A stretch of 64,000 nucleotides of DNA from Nipponacmea schrenckii (taxonomy: Eukaryota > Mollusca > Gastropoda > Lottiidae): assembly GCA_030562195.1 (NCBI GenBank), contig JAUJPP010000005.1, positions 682,001-746,000 on the forward strand. Reading direction: 5' to 3'. Positions 55,539 to 64,000 of the stretch are shown piece by piece. The notes under the pieces were generated by a model. The model worked only from the letters and a program-made list of their open reading frames with translations. It was not told the DNA's origin and did no database searches. Both the position numbers and the translations under genes were made by a program. Positions within the stretch are counted from its first letter, which is position 1; each line of letters opens with the position of its first letter.

Positions 55539-56589
55539 CGTGCAGAAAAATATATGGCAGTAAACTTCAAGCAATTCCCACCCCCACCCACTACGAGCAA
55601 TCAATAACAAATTGAAATAATTATTTCGTTCGTACGAAATAATTTGACTACTGTATTTCATTTAAACGATTTATATTAATTCGTTTAAACGAAATAATAA
55701 AATAAATGTATGCTTAATAGAAAAAATATAAGTAAAGATTTATTTCGTTCAAACGAAATAATTTCATTTCGATTAAACGAAATAATAAAAAAAAATATTT
55801 ACAATGCGTGTAAGGGGCTCTGTAGATTCTTCTCTCACTCGAGTATTTTTACATTTTTGTTCATAAAATTTATGTCTGAATTCCTAATAATGTAATTGTA
55901 CTTTCAAATATTTAATAATGAAATCGTATCTTTGCCCGAATATCCTATCCTATTATAACTGTATTTTTTAAAGTGATAGCCCGATTGTATTCTCCTACCT
56001 ACGAAAGCCTTTTAGTCAAACTTAAAAAAAATATTTATAATTTTATTTTTCAGAAATATTTTGCTCAGGTCGAAATTTCGGATTCCAAAAGTCGAAAAGT
56101 CGACTTCTTACTCTTAAGAATTTGCGAAAAAAAAAACACCAGAAAATGTCTTGACACAGGTAGCTGAAATAGCGTTAAGTGAGGACGAAATGGACGTTTA
56201 CAGGGAGCATTTAGTTAATATAAATAATTGACATCCGCCCATAAGCTCATTTGCATATAGTGGAAGTTAATGCAGTCGAGATAATACAAAGATGCAATGT
56301 CACTTGTACTGTGTTGAAGTAGGTATGTTAAGTGTTATTTGTAATGCGTCAAATCACTAGTGGTATTTTGTTGATTGTATTACATATTTTGACATTTTAC
56401 TTATGCATTAAAGGTTTGATGCACAATGTAATTTATGTATTAGTACACACAACATTTGCATTAAAGGTAAAATGTCGTTTGCATTATGTTAAATGCATGA
56501 TGTATTTTAGGTATTAGTACAAAAGACATTTACATTAAAGTTAAAATGTTATTTGCATTACGGTATTAGTGATTTCTTCACTGAATTTT
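55539..56589. other. AT-rich region with a palindrome cluster
   Basis: 55615-55795 holds four palindromic motifs of the form ATTTCGTTYRAACGAAAT, spaced about 45-75 bp apart. The rest, to 56589, shows short repeated AATGCATTA/AAAGGT segments (56340-56560, about 80-bp direct repeats) and no gene. Confidence 0.6.
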
Positions 56590-57945
56590 ATTCTGACCAT
56601 AATTGACCTCCATAAGGATGAAGCCTATAGAAAACCAGTAAAATCGAAAAAAAATGATATCAGTTATTGCCCTTGTTTTTGAAAACGCGTTCAATTTTTG
56701 GCTTTAAAACACTCTACAAAGCACAGTTATTGACCGATTTTGACAAAACTTGTTGAAATTGTTTAATATCACCCAAGGATGAACCCTTTTGAAAATAGAA
56801 AATATCAAAATATATTTGATACGAATTATTGCCCTTGTTCTATAAAATGTGTTGGATTTTTGCCTTGTAAACACTCTACAAGTCACAATTCTTGAGCGAT
56901 TTTGAAGTAGCTTGGCATGAGTTCAGTTAAATCGAAAAATATTATCAGTAATTGCTCTTGTTCTTGAAAACGCGTTCAGTTTTAGCTTGTAAACACTCTA
57001 GAAAGAACAATTCTTAATGGATTTTGATTAAACTTGGCTTGAGTATTTGTTTTTACCCAAGGATGAACCTAATTGAAAATAAAATAAATCGAAATATATT
57101 TAGTGTCAGTTATTGCCCTTGTGTTTGAAAACGCGTTACACTTTTTGGCTAATAAAAATTCTAGAAGGTACAATTCATGACCAATGTTGACAAAACTCAC
57201 TGAAATTGTTTGATATCGCAAGGGATGAGCCCTATTGAAAATTAACAATATCAAAATATATCTAATATGAATTATTGCCCTTGTTCTTTTTGTCTTGTAA
57301 ACATTCTACATGGCACAATTCTTGACCGTTTGCGATGAAACTTGGTGTGAGAGTGTGTTATACTTCAAGGATGAACCCTATTGAAAATCAGTGAAATCGA
57401 AAATTTTTTTTGGTATGAATTACTGCTCTTGTTCTTGAAAACGCGTTCAATTTTAGCTTGGAAACACTCTAGAAAGAACAATTCTTAATGGATTTTGATT
57501 AAACTTGGCTTGAGTATTTGTTTTTACCCAAGGATAAACTCTATTGAAAATCAGATAAATCGAAAAATATTTAGTGTCAGTTATTGCCCTTGTTTTCAAA
57601 AACGCTTTCAACCTTTGGCTTGTGAACACTCTAAACATTCATTTTTGACAAAACTCGCTGAAATTGTTTAATATCAACCAAGGATGAGCCTTATAAAGAA
57701 TTAAAAATATCAAATTATTATTAAGGGTGAACTCTTTTGCAAATCATAAAAATACCGAAAAATATTTAATGAATAGTACAATTCTTGACAGATTTTAATG
57801 AAACTAGACACCCTAGAAAAAAATATGTGGCGGAAGGTTGAATATTTCATTCCACTTATTGTAACCTTACTGAAAAGTTTTTATTTGAAATAAATGCTGC
57901 CAGTGGGCGTATATTACCTTGCCTGACAAGCTATCTTAGATATAA
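56590..57945 (+). mobile_element. pearl-like non-autonomous element, copy C
   Basis: It ends with GTGGGCGTATATTACCTTGC and CTGACAAGCTATCTTA, the shared terminus. Inside are six to seven diverged core repeats of about 185 bp containing TTATTGCCCTTGTTCTTGAA and GAACCCTATTGAAAATC. The hairpin/GTCC end is not seen, so it is 5'-truncated. Confidence 0.65.
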
Positions 57946-58079
57946 GCCTCAACCAACTGCTGCATCAACTATGCATTCCAGTGCCAACAGGGACACCTTC
58001 AATTTTAACAGTAAAAACAAAACCTTCCACCAGCTGAATGTACAGTTGTGACAGATAAATCTGCAAGAAAAGCAATTCT

Positions 58080-58265
58080 AAAGGCTAAATGTTTTATATG
58101 CCTTAGATCCGGTCATGTTATGAGAGATTGTTAAGTTGACTACACATGTTGTAGCTGTGGTGCTAGGCATAACAAGGCTATATGTGATTCGCCAGACAGA
58201 CAACATAACACCAATTGCAAATCCAAATCAGAATCTAGAAATGACAGTCCGAAACCCACTGCTAA
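58080..58265 (+). pseudogene. BEL/Pao gag zinc-knuckle region
   Basis: ARKAILKAKCFICLRSGHVM then RDC is a CX2CX4HX4C knuckle; after a stop, YTCCSCGARHNKAIC is a second C-x2-C-x4-H-x4-C knuckle. The pair is characteristic of BEL/Pao gag proteins that bind RNA. A TAA between them makes it a pseudogene. Confidence 0.85.
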
Positions 58266-58271
58266 TTCCAG

Positions 58272-58361
58272 TGCAACTATGTGTGTAAATAGTTCAACTA
58301 TGTGTGTAAATAGTTCAACTATGTGTGTAAATAGTTCAACTATGTGTGTAAATAGTTCAAC
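58272..58361 (+). repeat. 21-bp minisatellite within gag
   Basis: Four copies of a 21-bp unit (CAACTATGTGTGTAAATAGT plus T), in the gag frame as TMCVNSS repeats. Confidence 0.9.
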
Positions 58362-58385
58362 TTCCGTTCTACTTCAAACAGCTGT

Positions 58386-59555
58386 AGCTAATGTCAGTAA
58401 TCCTACTGAGTCTAGTCAGAGTTTAATGTCAGCAATCCTACTGAGTCTAGTCAGAGTTTAATGTCAGTAATCCTACTGAGTCTAGTCAGAGTTTAATGTC
58501 AGTAATCCTACTGAGTCTAGTCAGAGTTTTATGTCAGTAATCCTACTGAGTCTAGTCAGAGTTTAATGTCAGTAATCCTACTGAGTCTAGTCAGAGTTTA
58601 ATGTCAGTAATCCTACTGAGTCTAGTCAGAGTTTAATGTCAGTAATCCTACTGAGTCTAGTCAGAGTTTTATGTCAGTAATCCTACTGAGTCTAGTCAGA
58701 GTTTAATGTCAGTAATCCTACTGAGTCTAGTCAGAGTTTAATGTCAGTAATCCTACTGAGTCAAGTCAGAGTTTAATGTCAGTAATCCTCCTTTGTCTAG
58801 TCAGAGTTTAATGTCAGTAATCCTACTGAGTCTAGTCAGAGTTTAATGTCAGTAATCCTACTGAGTCTAGTCAGAGTTTAATGTCAGTAATCCTCCTTTG
58901 TCTAGTCAGAGTTTAATGTCAGTAATCCTACTGAGTCTAGTCAGAGTTTAATGTCAGTAATCCTACTGAGTCTAGTCAGAGTTTAATGTCAGTAATCCTA
59001 CTGAGTCTAGTCAGAGTTTAATGTCAGTAATCCTACTGAGTCTAGTCAGAGTTTAATGTCAGTAATCCTACTGAGTCTAGTCAGAGTTTAATGGCAGTAA
59101 TCCTACTGAGTCTAGTCAGAGTTTAATGTCAGTAATCCTCCTTTGTCTAGTCAGAGTTTAATGTCAGTAATCCTACTGAGTCTAGTCAGAGTTTAATGTC
59201 AGTAATCCTACTGAGTCTAGTCAGAGTTTAATGTCAGTAATCCTACTGAGTCTAGTCAGAGTTTAATGTCAGTAATCCTCCTTTGTCTAGTCAGAGTTTA
59301 ATGTCAGTAATCCTACTGAGTCTAGTCAGAGTTTAATGTCAGTAATCCTACTGAGTCTAGTCAGAGTTTAATGTCAGTAATCCTACTGAGTCTAGTCAGA
59401 GTTTAATGTCAGTAATCCTCCTTTGTCTAGTCAGAGTTTTATGTCAGTAATCCTACTGAGTCTAGTCAGAGTTTAATGTCAGTAATCCTACTGAGTCTAG
59501 TCAGAGTTTAATGTCAGTAATCCTACTGAGTCTAGTCAGAGTTTAATGTCAGTAA
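58386..59555. repeat. 35-bp minisatellite inside the BEL gag
   Basis: About 33 copies of a 35-bp unit (AATGTCAGTAATCCTACTGA, GTCTAGTCAGAGTTT). The first copy continues the gag frame (NPTESSQSLMS); since 35 is not divisible by three the frame is lost afterwards. A CTCCTTTG variant recurs at semi-regular intervals (58789, 58894, 59139, 59279, 59419), showing block duplication. Confidence 0.95.
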
Positions 59556-59689
59556 ACCTTACCTGTTAAGATGGTATGTAGATTTATGTTAAAGCAATTT
59601 GCGTTCCTTCAATTTGTAGTCCAGTGAGTGACCAGTGTATACCGGTTGCTGTTAATAAATACCCCATTTGCAAAATATTCAGTTGGCAA

Positions 59690-60745
59690 ATCCTTCAAAC
59701 ATGAAAGATTTTGATGTTGATATCAGTAATAGGTGCAGACTATTATTGGAATTTCTTTAATGGTTGTGTTAGAAGGTGGGGGGGGGGTATAATGGTCCAG
59801 TTGCATTAATGTCCAGGCTAGGTGGGATAGTCTCAGGTCTTGCTGTTGATCATTCCTTGAGTAAAGAGAGTTCAGTTAATCTTGTTTCAACCCATGTCCT
59901 TCATATCAACTCTGTTCAAGAATCCTGTCAAGATATTCCATTGAAAGAAGAAGTTCATAAATTCTGGGATTTAGAGACAATAGGAATGAGAGAAAAAGAA
60001 TCATCTGTGTATGCAGGTTTTACTGAAGTATTTAAGTTTATTGAATCTCATCAGAAGTATGAAGTTAAACTTCCATTTAAAGAATGCCATCCAATATTGC
60101 CAGACGGATACTCAGAGTCCTATCGACGACTCCGTTCCTAATTACGTCGATTCAAAAGCAGTCCAGAAATCCCGAAAGAATACAACCGAATCATTGAAGA
60201 ACAAATGAGTGAAGACATAGAAATGGTGGAACCACTTGAAATCGGTAATTCAGGACAGATCCACTACCTTCCACACAGAGAAGTCTTCTTAGACAAAGAA
60301 ACTAGCCAGTTACGTTTAGTTTATGATACTTCTGTATCAAGAAAAAAGAAAGAAAGAAACAACTATATTTTACAAGGATAACAACTTAGGTTCACAAGTG
60401 TGCCGTGACAGGGATCCTTTCTACCAGCTGGTCCTTGGCCAAACCTCTTGGCATTGATCTTTCCCGGATTATCCGTACCCATTTACAGCTGGGTGGACTG
60501 GAATTATGAGTGAAGATGACTTATTCAAGGTCATCGAACTTTCACACACCAATCGAGGATGGTCCTAGTTAAAATGACTGTTTGTATGCAGGTCCTTCCT
60601 TAAATCCACTTATATTTGACATTTTGATAAGGTTTAGAATGAACTCGATTGCTGTTATTGGAGATATCCAGAAAGCCTTCCTTAATATTTCTATAGCTCC
60701 AGAACACAGAGACTATCTTAGATTTTTATGGGTAGACAATCCATT
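59690..60745 (+). pseudogene. BEL/Pao protease end and reverse transcriptase start
   Basis: GADYYWNFF (59732) marks the BEL protease end. The frame at 59776-60141 has VHKFWDLETIGM, YEVKLPFKECHPILPDGYSE; a following frame has IHYLPHREVFLDKETSQLRL then VYDTS; then [20 protein letters not shown] and [19 protein letters not shown]. All are standard BEL/Pao RT blocks. A foreign segment at about 60381-60575 (CCCATTTACAGCTGGGTGGA) interrupts it. Confidence 0.88.
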
Positions 60746-60747
60746 TT

Positions 60748-62245
60748 TATACGCCCACATGAAAATGTGGACGTATATTGCCATCACCCCTGTCCGTCCG
60801 TCCGTCCGTCCGTCCGTCCGTCCGTCAACAATTACTTGTGTACGCGATACAGGCCAGAGTTTGTATCCGATTTGAATGAAACTTGGTATGTGCATTTTTC
60901 TTGTTAATATCTCGGACAAGTTCGAAAATGGCACTATTCCAGATGTCGGTTTATGAGTTATTGCACTTGATTAAATGAGAAAATGTTAAAATTTACTTGT
61001 GTGCGCAATAGAAGCTGTAGTTTTTATCCGATTTGAATGAACATTGGTATGTGCATTCATCTTGTTAATATCTCGGACAAGTTCGAAAATGGCGCGATTC
61101 GAAATGTCGGTTTATGAGTTATTGCACTTGATTAAATGAAAAAAACGTTAAAATCTACTAGTGTACGCAATAGAATCTGTAGTTTTTATCCAATTTGAAT
61201 GAAACTTGGTATGTGTATTCATCTTGATAATATCTCGGACAGGTTCGAAAATGGCACGATTCCAGATGTCGGTTTATGAGTAATGGCCCTTGATTTAATG
61301 AAAAAACATTAATGTATACAATAGAAGCTATAGTTTGCATCCGATTTTGATGAAACTTGGAATGTGTATTTATCTTGATAATATCTCAGACAAGTTCGAA
61401 AATGGTACGATTCCAGATGTCGGTTTATGAGTTATGGCCCTTGATTAAATGAAAAAACGTTAAAATGTACTTGTGTATGCAATAGAAGCTATAGTTTTCA
61501 TCCGATATGAATGAAACTTGGTATGTGTATTCATCTTGATAATATCTCGCCAGATGTCTGTTTATGAGTTATTGCCCTTGATTAAATGAGAAAATGTTAA
61601 AATTTACTTTTGTACGCAATAGAAGCTGTAGTTTTTATCCGATTTGAATGAAACTTGGTATGTATATTCATCTTTATAACATCTCGGACAAGTTAAAAAA
61701 TGGTGCGATTCCAGATGTTGGTTTATGAGTTATGGCCCTTGATTAAATGAAAAAACGTTAAAATGTACTTGTGTATGCAATAGAAGCTATAGTTTTCATC
61801 CGATATGAATGAAACTTGGTATGTGTATTCATCTTGATAATATCTCGCCAGATGTCTGTTTATGAGTTATGGCCCTTGATTAAATAAATAAACGTTAAAA
61901 TTTACTTGTGTACGCAATAGAAGCTGTAGTTTTTGTCCGATTTGAATGAAACTTGGTATGTGTATTCATCTTGATAATATCTCGCCAGATGTCTGTTTAT
62001 GAGTTATTGCCCTTGATTAAATGAGAAAATGTTAAAATTTACTTTTGTACGCAATAGAAGCTGGAGTTTTTATCCGATTTGAATGAAACTTGGTATGTAT
62101 ATTCATCTTTATAACATCTCGGACAAGTTAAAAAAAATGGTGCGATTCCAGATGTCGGTTTATGAGTTATTGACCTTGATTAAATGAAAAAACATGGAAT
62201 ATTCTGTTTGCTGAAGTGGGCGTATGTTACCTCGCCTGGCAAGCT
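60748..62245 (+). mobile_element. pearl-like non-autonomous element, copy D (most complete)
   Basis: It starts TACGCCCACATGAAAATGTG with a CCACAT/ATGTGG hairpin, followed by a (GTCC)n microsatellite at 60788-60826 and about eight tandem core repeats (roughly 120-180 bp, each with GAATGAAACTTGGTATGTG and TTTATGAGTTATTG). It ends GTGGGCGTATGTTACCTCGC then CTGGCAAGCTATCTT. It splits the BEL RT between VDNP and PIIQSMRF. Tandem cores, a tetranucleotide run and conserved ends match the pearl architecture. Confidence 0.82.
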
Positions 62246-62460
62246 ATCTTGTGAAGATCCTATTATCCAGTCTATGAGATTTAAACGCGTGGTATTTGGT
62301 GTGACATCCTGTCCGTTTATATTAAATGTTACAATTCGTCACCATTTGTATTCTCAATATCCAGGTGATTCTAACTTTGTTAACAGTCTGTTAAAGTCAT
62401 TGTATGTTGATGATTTCGGGTCAGGGTCACATGATGTTCAGTCTACTTTAAATATATGAA
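62246..62460 (+). pseudogene. BEL/Pao reverse transcriptase, continuation with YVDD
   Basis: PIIQSMRFKRVVFGVTSCPF, then LNVTIRHHL and SLYVDDFGSG with the catalytic YVDD box. The frame stops at 62457. It joins logically to 60745 once the inserted element is removed. Confidence 0.88.
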
Positions 62461-63260
62461 GAAAAGTTAGAGAGAGTTTATTGGATGGTGGTATAACATG
62501 AGAAAGTGGATGAGCAATTCTTCAGAACTTATGAGTTTGATTGAAAATAGTGATATTTTTACCAAGTGTCTGAGTAATAACATTGCTGTTCCGAGTATAA
62601 CTGAAGAAGATCGTGCTTATAGTATTTTCCTAGAAGACACAAGTTTTGATTGTTCCAGTGGATTAGGCCAGAAATGGGATTTTCGATTGGATATGTTTCA
62701 GTTTCATTTTGATCTAGTTTAGATCCTAATGTTGTATTATCATAGAGAGTTATATTGAATACAACTGCTAAGTTTTATGATCCAGTTGGTTTGATAGCTC
62801 CTATAGTGGTTTTGTTCAAGATTGGTTTTCAGTCAATTTGTTAGAAAGGTCTAGATCGGGACGATCTAATAGATGATAAATTTTGTGATTATTGGAATGA
62901 AAATAGTTTGATTACGGTATATGTGACAAACTGATGCCGGAGTTCAACTTCATGTGAACTAAAAGCTAATGGGTCCTTTGTATATCTACATTGTAAACAT
63001 CCATCAGGTGTTATTAATAGTAATCTGATTTCATTGAAAACTAGAATAGTTCCCCTTAGTAAAACTACTATGCCCAGACTTGAATTTCTGCTCGATTAGG
63101 TAACAGTGTAAGTGTTTGATATAACATCAGTTTATTTCTGGTCAGATTCTAGTGTAGCTTTAAGTTGGATTAAGAATGTTCATAAAGAGTTTTAACAGTC
63201 TGTTCCAAATAGAGTGATAGAAATTAGAAAGTTGACGACTGTAGACAATTGGTTTTACTG
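62461..63260 (+). pseudogene. BEL/Pao connection and RNase H region
   Basis: In shifting frames: RKWMSNSSELMS, TAKFYDPVGLIAPIVVLFKI, LKTRIVPLSKTTMPRLEFLL, YFWSDSSVALSWI and VPNRVIEIRKLT. These correspond to the post-RT block and RNase H of BEL/Pao (PRLELL, WSDS, NRV-x-EI). Several stops; integrase is absent. Confidence 0.85.
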
Positions 63261-64000
63261 AAATACAAAAAACAAATCCAGCTGCACTGTAAAAATTGTG
63301 ATCTGTACCAAAAAAAACAAAAAAAACTGACAGCTGCCATTTGCCAGACTTTTCTGTTTACTAACAGAGATTTTGAGCATTTGTTAGATGTCAGATATTT
63401 TTGTTGACTTACAGATCTGTTTAAAAACAGAATAATCTGTAATGTTATGACTCTGTTAGTTGATAGAAAAATCTGAATTATGGTAGCTGCCAGTAATTTC
63501 CGTTGATTACTAGATCTTTTAAAATCAGATGTCGGTCAAGTTATGGTTCTGTTGAAATACAGGAATTGTAAATTTTCCTTCTTAAAACCAACATTATACC
63601 AAAAGAAAATACAGTTTTGTGTACACTTATAATATGTAACAAACAAGTTGGGCATATATACCAAACATTAGTTGGTCAGTTTGATTGCAAAATAAAAAAA
63701 CATAATAAAATAATTTCCTGTCGCGGTCTACACACCACGATAATTGCTGGGGTTATAATGGCGAAGCAAGGCCAATGGGAATTAATATGAAGAAATCTCA
63801 ACTGCTATTTCTTGTTTGGAATTCTTAAAATGACTCTCTTGTGGCCCGTTCTCAGAATTGTTACTCTGCAAATAGCGACGCTCTGCAAGAAAATATTAAA
63901 CGCATTGACATGTGGTCAAAGGGGAATAATAATAAAAAAAAATTCAGGGAACACAGGCATTATGTAAATATACAGGTTATTGTTGTTGTTGTTGCAGCCT
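63261..64000. other. no feature recognised
   Basis: A-rich tracts and weak internal repeats (ACAGATCTGTTTAAAA and similar). The window ends in GTTGTTGTTGTTGCAG, which has the form of a plus-strand splice acceptor, but nothing downstream is available to test this. Confidence 0.35.

Larger units (their letters stand above)
57950..63260 (+). mobile_element. BEL/Pao LTR retrotransposon, broken and twice interrupted
   Basis: Plus-strand order: gag zinc knuckles (58085-58215), the 35-bp array (58386-59555), protease end and RT start (59690-60745), pearl-like insertion (60748-62245), RT continuation with YVDD (62246-62460), connection and RNase H (62720-63260). Many stops and shifts occur. LTRs and integrase were not found. 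The gag N-terminal part survives separately in the two 2.9-kb copies. Confidence 0.88.

Overview
The window is eukaryotic, AT-rich and dominated by repeats. It most resembles a mollusc, probably a bivalve or a related lophotrochozoan. The reasons are long introns, tRNA-derived SINEs, non-autonomous elements with tandem cores next to a (GTCC)n microsatellite like the 'pearl' elements known from bivalves, and BEL/Pao, Penelope-like, piggyBac, Harbinger and hAT sequences. The organism call is inference; no marker gene fixes the species.

One host gene spans most of the left two thirds. It is a complete TM9SF1 (transmembrane 9 superfamily member 1) ortholog on the minus strand, reconstructed here from 15 coding exons between 42852 (start codon) and 4179 (stop codon). 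The exons join in phase to 1758 bp, or 585 residues, with a signal peptide, a lumenal domain, nine membrane segments and a C-terminal KxD-type tail. No other host gene could be supported.

Layout. 1-4178: 3' flank with two minisatellites. 4179-42852: TM9SF1. Its introns hold about a dozen minisatellites, an interstitial telomeric repeat, SINEs, pearl-like elements, Harbinger, hAT and TTAA-type non-autonomous transposons, a Penelope-like retroelement (30.05-31.5 kb), and an intact piggyBac (34853-37515) nested in a decayed Harbinger element (34731-38315). 42.85-46.0 kb: promoter side, a SINE and a 22-bp array. 46013-46512: assembly gap. 46.5-55.5 kb: a nearly identical 2.9-kb direct duplication carrying a BEL/Pao gag fragment, flanking a 2.4-kb 39-bp array and 5S rRNA-derived fragments. 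55.5-64 kb: palindromes, a pearl-like element, and a broken BEL/Pao element (57.95-63.26 kb) interrupted by a 35-bp minisatellite and another pearl-like element.

Tandem arrays make up roughly 30 percent of the window. The most striking observation is that several arrays in TM9SF1 were seeded on exon-intron junctions. A 42-bp array copies the exon 5 donor with its coding end (14 extra copies, 7 of them with the donor GT destroyed by the same substitution). A 30-bp array copies the exon 14 acceptor (13 extra copies). The exon 2 acceptor is duplicated once. The region just upstream of the exon 6 acceptor is amplified six-fold. Another array grew from the tail of the Penelope-like element, and a third from inside the BEL gag. 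A good hammerhead ribozyme candidate lies at 42326-42363 (+).
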